Positions 9,061 through 18,128 of a stretch of DNA of 64,000 nucleotides are shown in pieces. Position 1 is the stretch's first letter. Each line of letters opens with the position of its first letter. The notes below the pieces were generated by a model. That model did not search any database and was not told the DNA's origin. It saw only the letters and a list, made by a program, of their open reading frames with translations. The stretch is from positions 62,001 through 126,000 of the forward strand of contig NZ_JANAIF010000001.1 of assembly GCF_024721015.1 (NCBI RefSeq). The letters run 5' to 3'. The stretch comes from Xenorhabdus bovienii. Lineage in GTDB: Bacteria; Pseudomonadota; Gammaproteobacteria; Enterobacterales; Enterobacteriaceae. Position numbers and translations under genes: made by a program.

Positions 9061-9088
9061 TCTGATTAAGGCCGGCACCTTAATCAGA
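9061..9088 (+). terminator. Hairpin after the tetR-like gene
   Basis: A perfect 11-bp stem, TCTGATTAAGG with CCTTAATCAGA, has loop CCGGCA. It starts 16 nt after the regulator stop. No long T-run follows, so termination strength is uncertain. Confidence 0.5.
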
Positions 9089-9374
9089 AGGCTTCGAAAA
9101 ATATTGTCATCAATAACACTAACATCAAGTACTTATTGTACCTTCTTCTTTTTTTTAATTTTATGTAGGTGTTTTTCATATTAAAACAAAATAGTTATTC
9201 CGGGTGAAATAAGCCAAACTAATTAATTATTTAATTTAAAAGGCTATTTTAGAGATAAATCCTAATCCATCAAATGTTAGGATTAAACACCTAACACAAA
9301 AGTTTTAGTTATTCTATTTTTACCAAAGGAATGAGAATTCCTTTTCGAATTTACACAAACTGAAATTCTGGATA
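9089..9374. other. AT-rich non-coding spacer
   Basis: No credible gene is seen on either strand. The sequence is rich in A/T runs and ends at the broken LysR gene. It may be decayed DNA from the insertion events just downstream. Confidence 0.5.
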
Positions 9375-9808
9375 CTATTCTGATAATGAGCGGCGTAGAT
9401 AATCAGCAAAGAATTCATATAAATCCCCTTGAGCTGCAATATGTAAAACAAGCTTAATTGCTGGAACACTAGGTACGCCATGTTCGGAGGATAATACATA
9501 CAAATCATTGGTTAGTGCTCTGAGTGGCAATAGGCTAACCCCTAATCCGTGTTCTACTGCACTTTTTATGTTTTCAAATGAGGAGCTTACGTACGCAAGG
9601 AAATACGGTTTATCTACATTCTCCAACGTTTTTATAGCACATTCGCGGATAACACAACCTTCAGAAAAAAAACAAGAGGAATTTCTTGAAATTCATTGAA
9701 ATATATAGCTTTTGATGCAACCCAGTGCAATGAATCAATGAGTAGGATGTTATTATTATTGGTGTTGGTTGGCTGTCCGGCTATTTCCTTAGTAATGACC
9801 ATATGTGA
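9375..9808 (-). pseudogene. LysR-family regulator, C-terminal half, frameshifted and truncated
   Basis: The 3' part (9375-9626) encodes a LysR substrate-binding domain end: YVSSSFENIKSAVEHGLGVSLLPLRAL. Reading upstream on the minus strand, another frame gives VITKEIAGQPTN, then LLIDSLHWVASKA and IPLVFF. The two join as VFFSEGCVIRECAIKTLENVDKP if one base is corrected in a run of eight T/A near 9665-9672. The N-terminal HTH is missing because the IS200/IS605-type element abuts at about 9808. The gene cannot make a functional regulator. The homopolymer could alternatively be a sequencing error, but the truncation remains. Confidence 0.75.
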
Positions 9809-9812
9809 CTGC

Positions 9813-9960
9813 TCCCCGCCCTATCGGGCGAGGCTTCCCACTTCACAGGCCGCGGCTTGTCCGTGACAAGTCTGACGCTGGCCTCCATGGGCAGAGACGA
9901 CGAGACCCGCCGCCTGTAATTCAAATAGGCCTTGCTGCTGGATATTCAACGCCGCATTGA
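9813..9960 (-). ncRNA. Putative omega RNA scaffold region of the TnpB element
   Basis: TnpB nucleases use a guide RNA made from the 3' end of tnpB and the element right end. Here the tnpB stop codon lies inside a GC-rich hairpin (CGCCC, loop TATC, GGGCG, at about 9814-9833). The guide would start just beyond the element end, in the LysR relic. The 5' limit is arbitrary. This is inferred from the family, not from a scaffold I can recognise. Confidence 0.3.
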
Positions 9961-11020
9961 TATCTCTGTCATGCTCCGTCTGGCACACTGCACATACCCA
10001 GTACCGCTGGCTTAAGGGCATTTCCGATTCTTGGTGACCGCAACAATGGCAGGTTTTCGAACTCGCATACCACGGGTCAAGCCTGACCAGATGTTTCCCC
10101 GCTTCTTTGGCTTTGTATTCTAGCTTCGTCACAAAGCTGTGCCAGCCCGCATCAGCAATATGACGAGCCAGTCTGCGGTTTTTGAGCATATGGGTTGTTT
10201 TCAGTGTCTCGACTATCACCGCTTGGTTTTCGTCAATGAGTTGTCGGGACAATTTGTGCTGAAAATCCCCACGGGCATTGGCCACTTTTTCATGGCACCG
10301 GGCAACAATTAAACGTGCTTTACCCCGATTTTTACTGCCTTTTCGTTTTCGGGAGAGCGCTTTTTGCTTGCGCCGCAGGTTTTTACTGGCACGGATTAAA
10401 TAGCGGGGATTGGCCTGTTTCCGACCATCAGAACAGATGAGGAAGTGGGTTAACCCAAGGTCACATCCGGTGCTTTTGTCTGCATCGATCACATCAGGAG
10501 GAACGGGAGGTTCTTTGCCATCTTTACAGAGAATTGAGGCAAAGTATTTTCCTGTGGGTGTTCGCGATAGGGTAATGCTTTTAACTTCACCGTTGATTTC
10601 ACGATGGATACGCGCTTCTATCGGAGTCAACTTGGGAATTTTTATTGCCTCATTCAACACCTTCACGCCAACACAGTGATAACTGGATTGTTTTCCGTGT
10701 TTGCGCTTAAAGACAGGGAATTTTGCCCGCAACTTTGGATTGAAGAAGTTATCAAAAGCCGTATTTAAATTGATGACCGCCTGCTGTAACGCGATGGAAT
10801 CATACGCCTTGAGCCACGAGTATTTGCGGGATTTTTTCGCCGTCGCCAGCAACGGCTTAAGATCTTTACGTGGGCTTAAACTCACCCCATCACGTTTGTA
10901 GACATGTTTTTTTATGTGCAGAGCCTTATTGTACGCAAAACGAACCGCACCGAACTGGGCATTAAGATATTCAGCCTGTTCGAGTGTGGGGTAAATGCGT
11001 ACCTTTGTGGCTCTTAACAT
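9821..11020 (-). CDS. tnpB: RNA-guided endonuclease TnpB (IS200/IS605 OrfB family)
   Basis: A 399-aa TnpB of full length. The N-terminal OrfB HTH begins MLRATKVRIYPTLEQAEYLN. RuvC-I has D187 (TGCDLGLTHFLICSDG) and RuvC-II has E271 (AVIVETLKTTHM). The zinc ribbon uses C324/C327 (TCHCCG) and C343/C346 (WVCAVC). RuvC-III is HDRDINAALNIQ with Asp at 351/353. All catalytic and zinc residues appear intact. TnpB proteins cut DNA at sites specified by an element-encoded RNA and favour element retention. Its partner transposase gene is truncated, so this nuclease may be orphaned but still active. Confidence 0.93.
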   Translation of the reverse strand: MLRATKVRIYPTLEQAEYLNAQFGAVRFAYNKALHIKKHVYKRDGVSLSPRKDLKPLLATAKKSRKYSWLKAYDSIALQQAVINLNTAFDNFFNPKLRAKFPVFKRKHGKQSSYHCVGVKVLNEAIKIPKLTPIEARIHREINGEVKSITLSRTPTGKYFASILCKDGKEPPVPPDVIDADKSTGCDLGLTHFLICSDGRKQANPRYLIRASKNLRRKQKALSRKRKGSKNRGKARLIVARCHEKVANARGDFQHKLSRQLIDENQAVIVETLKTTHMLKNRRLARHIADAGWHSFVTKLEYKAKEAGKHLVRLDPWYASSKTCHCCGHQESEMPLSQRYWVCAVCQTEHDRDINAALNIQQQGLFELQAAGLVVSAHGGQRQTCHGQAAACEVGSLAR

Positions 11021-11076
11021 AGTCAGCGCTCATTGATAGAGTTCAATGATAGTAACAGGCGACAGGAATATTTCAA

Positions 11077-11312
11077 TTGAGTCAGCATAATGAATGGCTC
11101 GACGGTTTTCTCCGAAAACGACACAGTGTCAGCAAGCTAGTTGTCCATTTGATATTCACGACAAAGTATCGCCGGACACTTTTTGATGGATGCATGATTG
11201 AACAACTACGGGAGGCTTTCACTTCAGCAGCCACAAAGCTCGAATGTGACATTATTGAGATGGACGGTGAGCAAGATCACGTACACCTATTGATTGCTTA
11301 CCCAACCCACTC
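11077..11312 (+). pseudogene. tnpA: IS200-type Y1 transposase TnpA, 3'-truncated
   Basis: The frame encodes the N-terminal part of a Y1 HUH transposase: SKLVVHLIFTTKYRRTLFDG, then LECDIIEMDGEQDHVHLLIAYP. The HVH motif is the metal-binding pair. Homology ends near 11310, before the helix with the catalytic Tyr. The frame stays open through about 115 nt of unrelated DNA and into ybfE. The start is a TTG or lies further upstream. It is inactive as a transposase. Confidence 0.8.
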
Positions 11313-11427
11313 CCCCATATCTCTCTCTTCCTGCCAACCATCTCCCCCATCAACCAGTAGCGGCTCGCGCCCAGCTAAGGTATCATTGCCCGCTATACTA
11401 TTGGCCACGCCCTTTACAATTGAATTT

Positions 11428-11715
11428 ATGGCAAAAGAACAAACTGATCGTACCACACTGGATTTGTTCGCAGATGAACGCAGGCCAGGGCGACCGAAAA
11501 CGAATCCGCTGTCTAGGGATGAGCAGCTCAGGATCAATAAACGCAACCAGTTGCGCAGAGATAAAGTCAAAGGACTGCGTCGAGTGGAATTGAAGCTCAA
11601 TGAAGATGCCGTCGATGCTTTAAACCATCTGGCAAAAGAGCGCAATATCAGCCGCAGCGAGCTGATTGAACAAATGTTATCAGCTCAACTGGCAGAAAAT
11701 CACCTTACTAATTAA
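11428..11715 (+). CDS. ybfE: YbfE, small ribbon-helix-helix-like protein (LexA-regulated in E. coli)
   Basis: A 95-aa protein from the ATG at 11428: AKEQTDRTTLDLFADERRPGRPKTNPLSRDEQL, ending in a ribbon-helix-helix-like segment RVELKLNEDAVDALNHLAKERNISRSELIEQML. It matches E. coli YbfE, which precedes fldA and is in the LexA regulon. Its molecular role is not established. The frame upstream is open and continuous with the truncated tnpA, so a 212-aa fusion is possible on paper. I chose the internal ATG because homology begins there. No CTGT-N8-ACAG LexA box is seen in the ~115 nt upstream. Confidence 0.88.
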   Translation: MAKEQTDRTTLDLFADERRPGRPKTNPLSRDEQLRINKRNQLRRDKVKGLRRVELKLNEDAVDALNHLAKERNISRSELIEQMLSAQLAENHLTN

Positions 11716-11888
11716 CGGCTTTCACTCGACAGTATGAAACGACGTTACCACACAAATCTGACAGACTTGTCATTGATGTTTGGTCAAAATAACGCTTTTA
11801 ATTTTATTAAAACTGACATTTTTCCTGCTGATTTCAGCGTGATGTGTATAGCTCAATACACAATTAAAATAAGAGGTTAACCCATTTT

Positions 11889-12422
11889 ATGGCAATAATA
11901 GGTATATTCTTCGGCAGCGATACAGGCAACACAGAGAACATTGCCAAAATGATCCAAAAAAAATTGGGCGGTGCTGATGTTGCTGAAGTCCACGATATTG
12001 CCAAAAGCAGCAAAGAAGATATTGAAGCTTTCGATATCCTGCTGCTCGGCATTCCGACCTGGTATTATGGTGAAGCTCAGTGTGACTGGGATGATTTCTT
12101 CCCGACACTGGGAGAGATCAATTTCGATGGCAAACTCATCGCTCTGTTCGGCTGTGGCGATCAGGAAGATTACGCAGAGTACTTCTGTGATGGTATGGGT
12201 ACGATTCGCGATATCATTGAACCTCTCGGTGCCATTATCGTAGGTCACTGGCCAACCGAGGGATATCACTTTGAAGTCTCCAAAGGCATGGCCGACGATA
12301 ACCATTTTATTGGCCTTGCTATCGATGAAGATCGCCAACCAGAATTGACGGATGAGCGCGTTGAAACTTGGGTACAGCAGATTAAGGCCGAGATGAGCCT
12401 GTCAGAAATTCTTGGCGTATAA
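11889..12422 (+). CDS. fldA: Flavodoxin I
   Basis: A 177-aa flavodoxin. The FMN phosphate loop is IFFGSDTGNTENIAKMI (residues 5-21), and the aromatic isoalloxazine loops are PTWYYGEAQCDWDD and FGCGDQEDYAEYFCDG. It is a low-potential one-electron carrier. It supplies reducing power to enzymes such as IspG/IspH, BioB and MetH, and it fits with LipA and MiaB in this window. It sits in the conserved ybfE-fldA-fur order. Confidence 0.97.
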   Translation: MAIIGIFFGSDTGNTENIAKMIQKKLGGADVAEVHDIAKSSKEDIEAFDILLLGIPTWYYGEAQCDWDDFFPTLGEINFDGKLIALFGCGDQEDYAEYFCDGMGTIRDIIEPLGAIIVGHWPTEGYHFEVSKGMADDNHFIGLAIDEDRQPELTDERVETWVQQIKAEMSLSEILGV

Positions 12423-12439
12423 GGAGCCAAGCTCCTTTT
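12421..12439 (+). terminator. Intrinsic terminator of fldA
   Basis: AAGGAGC, loop CAA, GCTCCTT followed by TTC with a TTTT run. It overlaps the last base pairs of the fldA stop. This short strong hairpin separates fldA from the fur promoter. Confidence 0.7.
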
Positions 12440-12487
12440 CACGGGATAATTCCTCAATAATGTGTCATGATATCGGGATAGGTGTGG

Positions 12488-12516
12488 TTTTCATTTAGAA
12501 TATCCATGCCTATAAT
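12488..12516 (+). promoter_or_regulatory. Sigma70-type promoter of fur
   Basis: TTTTCA (12488-12493), a 17-bp spacer and a consensus TATAAT (12511-12516), 86 nt before the fur start. The exact -10 box and spacing support it. I could not define a convincing Fur box here. Confidence 0.55.
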
Positions 12517-12602
12517 CTATAGCGTGAAACAGAATCATGATTCTCTCACGATACCCCCAAGTATCATAAGTTCACCTTACTAAGTTACAGGACTGAATCC
12601 GC

Positions 12603-13052
12603 ATGACCGACAACAATAAAGCATTGAAAAATGCTGGACTTAAAGTAACACTTCCACGCCTGAAAATTCTGGAAGTGCTACAGGATCCAGAATGCCATCA
12701 TGTCAGTGCGGAAGATCTCTACAAAAAACTGATTGATATCGGTGAAGAGATTGGCCTCGCCACTGTCTATCGCGTGTTGAACCAGTTCGATGATGCCGGC
12801 ATTGTCACACGCCACAATTTTGAAGGCGGTAAGTCGGTTTTTGAACTCACTCAACAGCATCACCATGACCATCTGATTTGCCTTGACTGCGGTAAAGTCA
12901 TTGAGTTCAGTGATGAGTTTATTGAAGAGCGCCAGAAAGATATCGCTGAACGTTACGGGATCAAGCTGTCAAACCATAGTCTCTACTTGTATGGTCACTG
13001 TACTGCTGGTGATTGCCGCAAAGATAGCACGATGCATGATGAAAACTCATGA
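12603..13052 (+). CDS. fur: Ferric uptake regulator Fur
   Basis: A 149-aa Fur. The winged-helix DNA-binding domain reads LKVTLPRLKILEVLQ, then GLATVYRVLNQFDDAGIV. The dimer/metal domain has the HHHDH cluster at about 86-90 and the CLDC zinc site C93/C96. With Fe(II) it represses iron-uptake genes. The siderophore-interacting protein gene in this window is a plausible target, although no clear Fur box was found before it. Conserved position after fldA. Confidence 0.98.
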   Translation: MTDNNKALKNAGLKVTLPRLKILEVLQDPECHHVSAEDLYKKLIDIGEEIGLATVYRVLNQFDDAGIVTRHNFEGGKSVFELTQQHHHDHLICLDCGKVIEFSDEFIEERQKDIAERYGIKLSNHSLYLYGHCTAGDCRKDSTMHDENS

Positions 13053-13124
13053 TGAGAAAGCACGACACGATAAGAAGTTATGACAATTATCCACTTCTGT
13101 GTCTCATTTAGTCTGAATAAGCTA

Positions 13125-13157
13125 CTGCCGATTAGCTCAAGCTAATCGGCAGGCTGC
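13125..13157 (+). terminator. Intrinsic terminator of fur
   Basis: A perfect 13-bp stem, CTGCCGATTAGCT and AGCTAATCGGCAG with a tight CA turn, is followed by GCTGCTTTTT. It lies between the convergent fur and chitobiase genes. Confidence 0.75.
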
Positions 13158-13172
13158 TTTTTAAAAGAAATA

Positions 13173-15854
13173 TCAGAGCGTGATTTTTACTTCTTCATCT
13201 CGGCTAAAACGCTTGCCATCAGTACTGACAGAGCGCACTTTCACATTACTGCTGACATGTGGGCGCTGCCTGTCATCGTAAATCTCCCATGTTTTACCGC
13301 CATCCAGCGAATATTGAATCGCTAGCCCCGGCAAGGCGATATTCGCTTCCAACGTCCCGGATACAATCCTTCCCCCAGGTACTGGCAACCGATACGCAAT
13401 GTTAGCTTTATCCAATTTCGCCAGTTCATGTTGTCCCATCAAATTGGCAAAATCTATCCAGTCATTGTTGAGCGCATTGGTATCAACATAATGTGTTACG
13501 CCGCCCTTATATTCCCTGCCCTGCTGATAATTCTGTTCCCAACTCGCCTGGTGCCATGCACGTTCCGCCAACGGCAACAAGCGCGGGTAAATCATGTATT
13601 CCATCTGATCATCAGTGCGCATGGTTTCGCTCCATGATTGCCCTGACAGCCCATAAGCCCCCGGCCAATGTTTGTTGCTCTGGGTATTGAAGTGGTTGCC
13701 ATCGCGATCCACCGATGTTTCAGCGTTTTGTGGCATATTGTTCGGTGCAAAACTGAAAATTTTTGCTTCATCATTGAAGCGAGTTGCCCAATAGTAGCCG
13801 CGCTCTTTCGGACTAACTTCATACGGCATATCAAGGTAGACATAATCAGGGCTGGAAACGACCACTCGATAGCCCTTATTCGCCCAATCATTGGCGGAGT
13901 CATAGCCTCCCCAATAGAGTGTATCCCAGAAATTCACTGCCACATGCTTGGTGGCGAAATCTTTTGCCGACTTCACATGTTTCAAGCCATCCTGCCATGC
14001 CTGCATTGTATCAATACCATGAGTATTGACGATCTTGCTGACTTCAATAGCAAAATGGCTGTCAAGTTCATTAACATCTTTAACAATGCCCTGCGCTATC
14101 ATTTTCTGGCAAGCCTGAGATTTTGCCCATGGTTTGTCTTCTATTTTCTTGTTGATAATCCCCTTGCCCGGTTCGATTGGACCATCTTTGTCCTGATACC
14201 CCGCCCCCAGACGAATGTTTTTCGCTTCATCACCACCAAAATGCCATGTCTTCAACGGCAATTCCGCTTCTTTGTGCATTAAAGCGATTTCGCTGATAAT
14301 TTTGTCAACAAACCGCTTGGAGGAATCCATGCACGGATTTAAATAACTGCGGCGATCGTAGAGCTGTACTGATGTCGCATTCGTGGTATCAGTCGGGTCA
14401 AGCAGGCGATATTCATTGGCCTCCTGCTCTTTCCCCTGCGCCATCAGATTTTTATAACGAGCTTCCATCGACACGACCGCTGCACGAGCGTGAGCAGGGG
14501 TATCAATCTCGGGGATCACTTCTATCTGGCGCGCTTTGGCATATTTCAAGATATCAATGTAATCCTGACGACTAAAATAGCCACTTCCCATATTATTGCT
14601 ATCAGGCCCTGATCCTAATTGCGGCAACAAACATTGAGTTTCACTCAGATCATGACAGCGTTTGCTCCCGACTTCAGTCAGCTCCGGCAGACCGGGGATT
14701 TCCAGACGCCAGCCCTCATCATCGCTCAAGTGGAAATGGAATTTGTTCAGTTTATAACTGGACATTTGATCGAGCAGACGCAGGACAGCTTCCTTACTGT
14801 GGAAGTTACGCCCAACATCCAAAAATATGCCTCGATATTCGAACCTAGGCGCGTCTTTTGCCGTTAGTGTGGCAATGGTAGGATCACCATTGGCAGGGAG
14901 CAGAGATAACAATGATTGCAGGCCATAAAACACACCGGATTGATCAAAAGCGACGATTTGCGTTCCTTGAGTTGTGATATTCAGCGAATAAGCTCCTTGT
15001 ACTCGCCAGTTGCCCGTAAATTTGTTTGCGTTGATCTGTGCCGCAATCCGATAACCATTATCCGTTAGCTTGATATTGTGAGAGGCAAAGCGTTCTCGAA
15101 TAACGTCGATTGATGCGTTACTCAACCCACCCAACTCCAGTTTCACACCACGGGATAGGTTCACATCTTGTGAATGGATAGTCAGCATTTTGGGCGTCGG
15201 AATAACCTGTCCACGCAGTTTATCCTCGCTGATTTTTACCATCTGCTGGTTTTTTACAAAACGAGTTTCCGGAGTCATCTGGATATTGTTATCTGACGTA
15301 GTACGTTTCCACTGATCACCTGTAAAATCAGATAAAAACGCACTCAGATCTTCCGTATCGGTATTCGCCAGTATTTTAGGCATCGCATCACCGGAAGTGG
15401 CATACCAGCGTGGCATAAAATCTGTGCTGTAAATCTGCCAGTATTCTCCAAAGATCGGTAACAAGATTTTTTCATTAGCCTTGATACCTGTGAATTTTTC
15501 CGTCGGCTCTAGCTTATGTAAGTCACCCGTAATATGCGTGATTTTGTATTGCTCATGATCGATTTTCAGGATCTGGCGAATACTGTGAAAATAGATCGCC
15601 CAGTCAGAAGAGTCGATCGCCTGATTGCCATTAGCTAATGTGATATGAACCCGATTACAGGAAGCCCCGTCCGCGCCTAAAATGGCACAATCAGTTCCAT
15701 GTGCTCCTGCTTGATTATCCTTAATTTTGAAATTCACTTTTAATTGACTAAGCGAATCCACTATCTGCTGTGACGTCATTTCTGCATGAACACAGCCCAT
15801 TAATCCAACTGTCGTGATGAGTGCTGCCAAGGTACGCAATTTAACGCTTTTCAT
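13173..15854 (-). CDS. chb: Chitobiase / beta-N-acetylhexosaminidase (GH20)
   Basis: An 893-aa GH20 enzyme closely matching Serratia chitobiase, which is about 885 aa. The order is signal peptide, CHB_HEX carbohydrate-binding domain (about 30-190), GH20b domain, a (beta/alpha)8 barrel from about 335, and a C-terminal Ig-like domain. The barrel has FHFHLSDDEGWRLEIPG and the catalytic Asp-Glu in WHFGGDEAKN near residue 540. It splits chitobiose and longer chitin oligomers into GlcNAc in the periplasm. The N-terminus has GLMGC, a borderline lipobox, so lipid anchoring is possible but weak. It sits where E. coli has chiP/chiQ, and feeds the nag genes about 10 kb away. Confidence 0.95.
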   Translation of the reverse strand: MKSVKLRTLAALITTVGLMGCVHAEMTSQQIVDSLSQLKVNFKIKDNQAGAHGTDCAILGADGASCNRVHITLANGNQAIDSSDWAIYFHSIRQILKIDHEQYKITHITGDLHKLEPTEKFTGIKANEKILLPIFGEYWQIYSTDFMPRWYATSGDAMPKILANTDTEDLSAFLSDFTGDQWKRTTSDNNIQMTPETRFVKNQQMVKISEDKLRGQVIPTPKMLTIHSQDVNLSRGVKLELGGLSNASIDVIRERFASHNIKLTDNGYRIAAQINANKFTGNWRVQGAYSLNITTQGTQIVAFDQSGVFYGLQSLLSLLPANGDPTIATLTAKDAPRFEYRGIFLDVGRNFHSKEAVLRLLDQMSSYKLNKFHFHLSDDEGWRLEIPGLPELTEVGSKRCHDLSETQCLLPQLGSGPDSNNMGSGYFSRQDYIDILKYAKARQIEVIPEIDTPAHARAAVVSMEARYKNLMAQGKEQEANEYRLLDPTDTTNATSVQLYDRRSYLNPCMDSSKRFVDKIISEIALMHKEAELPLKTWHFGGDEAKNIRLGAGYQDKDGPIEPGKGIINKKIEDKPWAKSQACQKMIAQGIVKDVNELDSHFAIEVSKIVNTHGIDTMQAWQDGLKHVKSAKDFATKHVAVNFWDTLYWGGYDSANDWANKGYRVVVSSPDYVYLDMPYEVSPKERGYYWATRFNDEAKIFSFAPNNMPQNAETSVDRDGNHFNTQSNKHWPGAYGLSGQSWSETMRTDDQMEYMIYPRLLPLAERAWHQASWEQNYQQGREYKGGVTHYVDTNALNNDWIDFANLMGQHELAKLDKANIAYRLPVPGGRIVSGTLEANIALPGLAIQYSLDGGKTWEIYDDRQRPHVSSNVKVRSVSTDGKRFSRDEEVKITL

Positions 15855-16160
15855 GAATGACCTCGTCTGAACTTATTATTCTTTTATACCCTGCAACTTC
15901 AGATTTATCGGGTATAGCTGGGTAATGCTGCTTCTGTCAGTCAATACCGCGCTATAACAAACGCAGAAACAGCGACGACAGTCCATAAAAGATGCTAATT
16001 GGCATAGTTACAGTAAATGTAATATTTTTTCCGCCCAGAAGAACAGGCTATTTTTTGTACCACCAGTTATCAATAGCGAATAACCCTACATAAAATAAGA
16101 CTATAAGGCAATTTTTAATCTTTAGTCGGGAGAGTCAATTTTCATTACAAATATTTTAAA
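15855..16160. other. chb upstream region without genes
   Basis: About 300 bp between the chb start and the glnS terminator hold no gene. It must contain the chb promoter on the minus strand. I could not assign boxes or NagC sites with confidence. Confidence 0.5.
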
Positions 16161-16163
16161 CAT

Positions 16164-16193
16164 AAAAAAAGCGCGATAATAATCGCGCCTTTT
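16164..16193 (-). terminator. Terminator of glnS
   Basis: GCGCGAT, loop AATA, ATCGCGC. On the minus strand it is followed by a run of seven T. The plus side also carries TTTTT, so it could act both ways. Confidence 0.8.
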
Positions 16194-16223
16194 TAATGTT
16201 TTGGTTATAAAAATTAGCTCTGG

Positions 16224-17891
16224 TTATTCCTGAGAGATCTTTGTCCAAGTATCACGCAAGCCAACTGTGCGGTTAAATACCAGATGTTCTGCACTGGAGA
16301 GGCCGCTATCAGCACAGAAATAACCTTCACGTTCGAACTGATAAGTTCTTTCTGGCTGTGCATTCACCAGCCCTGGCTCGACAAAACCTTTACGCACGAC
16401 CAACGATTCTGAATTGATAGTGGATAGGAAATCATCTTCCGCCCCTGGGTTTGGCACACTGAACAAACGGTCATACAGATAGAATTCCGCTGGCACGGCA
16501 TGTACCGCACTCACCCAGTGAATCACACCTTTGACCTTGCGGCCGTCAGCCGGATCTTTGTTCAGTGTCTGCTCATCATAGTGGCAGTAAATGGTAGTGA
16601 TATTGCCTTCCGCATCTTTTTCAACACGCTCTGCCTTAATCACATAAGCATTACGCAGGCGCACTTCTTTGCCGAGCACCAGACGTTTGTACTGACGGTT
16701 AGCTTCTTCGCGGAAATCGGCACGGTCAATATAAACCTCACGGCTGAATGGGACTTCGCGGCTGCCCATTTCTGGCTTGTTAGGATGGTTCGGCATCGTC
16801 AGGATCACTTCACCTTCCGGCATATTCTCAATCACCAGTTTAACCGGATCAAGAACCGCCATCGCCCGTGGTGCATTTTCGTTCAGATCATCCCGGATAC
16901 AGGATTCCAATGCGGCTATTTCGACGTTGTTATCCTGTTTGGTAACACCAATACGGCGGCAGAATTCACGGATAGCCGCAGCGGTATAACCACGGCGGCG
17001 CAGGCCGGAAATGGTTGGCATACGTGGATCATCCCAACCATTGACAATATTTTCGGTCACCAATTGGTTGAGTTTACGCTTGGACATCACCGTGTATTCC
17101 AGATTCAGGCGAGAAAACTCGTACTGACGCGGATGACAGGCAATCGTAATGTTATCCAATACCCAGTCATACAGGCGACGGTTATCCTGGAACTCCAATG
17201 TACATATTGAATGAGTGATCCCTTCCAGCGCATCGGAAATGCAGTGGGTAAAATCGTACATCGGGTAGATGCACCATTTATTGCCGGACTGGTGATGTTC
17301 GGCAAATTTGATGCGATAAATCACCGGATCACGCATCACGATGAATGGAGATGCCATATCAATTTTGGCACGCAGACACGCTTTACCTTCAGCAAATTCA
17401 CCGGCACGCATCTTTTCAAACAGAGCCAGATTTTCTTCCACACTGCGATCACGGTAAGGACTGTTTTTGCCCGGCTCTTTCAGCGTTCCACGGTATTCGC
17501 GGATCTGTTCAGGGCTGAGTTCATCAACATAGGCCAGACCTTTATTAATCAATTCAATGGCGTATTGATACAGCATATCGAAATAGTCAGAAGAGTAGCG
17601 AATATTGCCACTCCAGTGGAAACCCAGCCACTGTACGTCCGTTTTAATGGATTCAACATATTCGATATCTTCCTTAACCGGGTTTGTATCGTCAAAACGC
17701 AGGTTGCATTGCCCCTGATAGTCTTGCGCGATGCCGAAATTCAGGCAGATCGACTTCGCATGGCCGATATGCAGATAGCCGTTAGGTTCAGGCGGGAAAC
17801 GGGTATGTACGGATGTATGTTTACCGGTTGCCAGATCTTCGTCAATAATCTGACGAATAAAGTTGGTCGGGCGGGCATCTGCCTCACTCAT
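16224..17891 (-). CDS. glnS: Glutaminyl-tRNA synthetase
   Basis: A 555-aa class-I synthetase from the ATG at 17891. GAGGAAT lies upstream, and the protein starts [14 protein letters not shown] like the E. coli enzyme; an earlier in-frame start adds five unrelated residues. The HIGH motif is in [15 protein letters not shown] and the KMSKS equivalent is VMSKRKL. The C-terminal anticodon-binding beta-barrels end [11 protein letters not shown]. It charges the tRNA-Gln species encoded near 29.7-30.1 kb. Conserved location next to nagE is interrupted here by a five-gene insertion. Confidence 0.97.
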   Translation of the reverse strand: MSEADARPTNFIRQIIDEDLATGKHTSVHTRFPPEPNGYLHIGHAKSICLNFGIAQDYQGQCNLRFDDTNPVKEDIEYVESIKTDVQWLGFHWSGNIRYSSDYFDMLYQYAIELINKGLAYVDELSPEQIREYRGTLKEPGKNSPYRDRSVEENLALFEKMRAGEFAEGKACLRAKIDMASPFIVMRDPVIYRIKFAEHHQSGNKWCIYPMYDFTHCISDALEGITHSICTLEFQDNRRLYDWVLDNITIACHPRQYEFSRLNLEYTVMSKRKLNQLVTENIVNGWDDPRMPTISGLRRRGYTAAAIREFCRRIGVTKQDNNVEIAALESCIRDDLNENAPRAMAVLDPVKLVIENMPEGEVILTMPNHPNKPEMGSREVPFSREVYIDRADFREEANRQYKRLVLGKEVRLRNAYVIKAERVEKDAEGNITTIYCHYDEQTLNKDPADGRKVKGVIHWVSAVHAVPAEFYLYDRLFSVPNPGAEDDFLSTINSESLVVRKGFVEPGLVNAQPERTYQFEREGYFCADSGLSSAEHLVFNRTVGLRDTWTKISQE

Positions 17892-18012
17892 CGTGTTATT
17901 CCTCAATGCAAAAAACGCTTCAATATAACCTTCTATATTCTAATAAGCTGAACCGAGAAACAACTCTTTGTTAGTGGGAAAGGGGAGTTCAGAACAAAGT
18001 TAATGCGGAAAA

Positions 18013-18036
18013 GCGGGAAGACAGACTCCTTCCCGC
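18013..18036 (-). terminator. Terminator of the five-gene accessory cluster
   Basis: GCGGGAAG, loop ACAGACTC, CTTCCCGC. On the minus strand a TTTT run follows. It lies about 90 nt after the aminotransferase stop and separates the cluster from glnS. Confidence 0.6.
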
Positions 18037-18128
18037 GACAATTGAGAGAAAATCTTACTTTAGTTCAACATTTGTTACGTATTTTTGAGCAACAAAATAA
18101 GCTGTTGGTTTAACGCTCATCAATAAAA

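Larger units (their letters stand above)
9812..11312 (-). mobile_element. IS200/IS605-type element, TnpA side deleted
   Basis: A divergent tnpB (minus) and tnpA (plus) pair with a subterminal hairpin on the tnpB side is the IS605 layout. The tnpA frame loses homology after the HUH-like motif near 11310, and no second end is visible. The element is therefore incomplete and can no longer transpose by itself. It separates a LysR relic from ybfE, so flanking DNA was probably deleted too. Confidence 0.75.

Noticed and set aside
13668..14282. 204-codon plus-strand frame opposite chb
   Set aside because: Antisense shadow of the GH20 catalytic domain; no recognisable domain.
16500..17951. Long plus-strand open frames (236 and 246 codons) opposite glnS
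   Set aside because: They are antisense to a highly conserved synthetase, have no ribosome sites or family motifs, and arise from its codon pattern.
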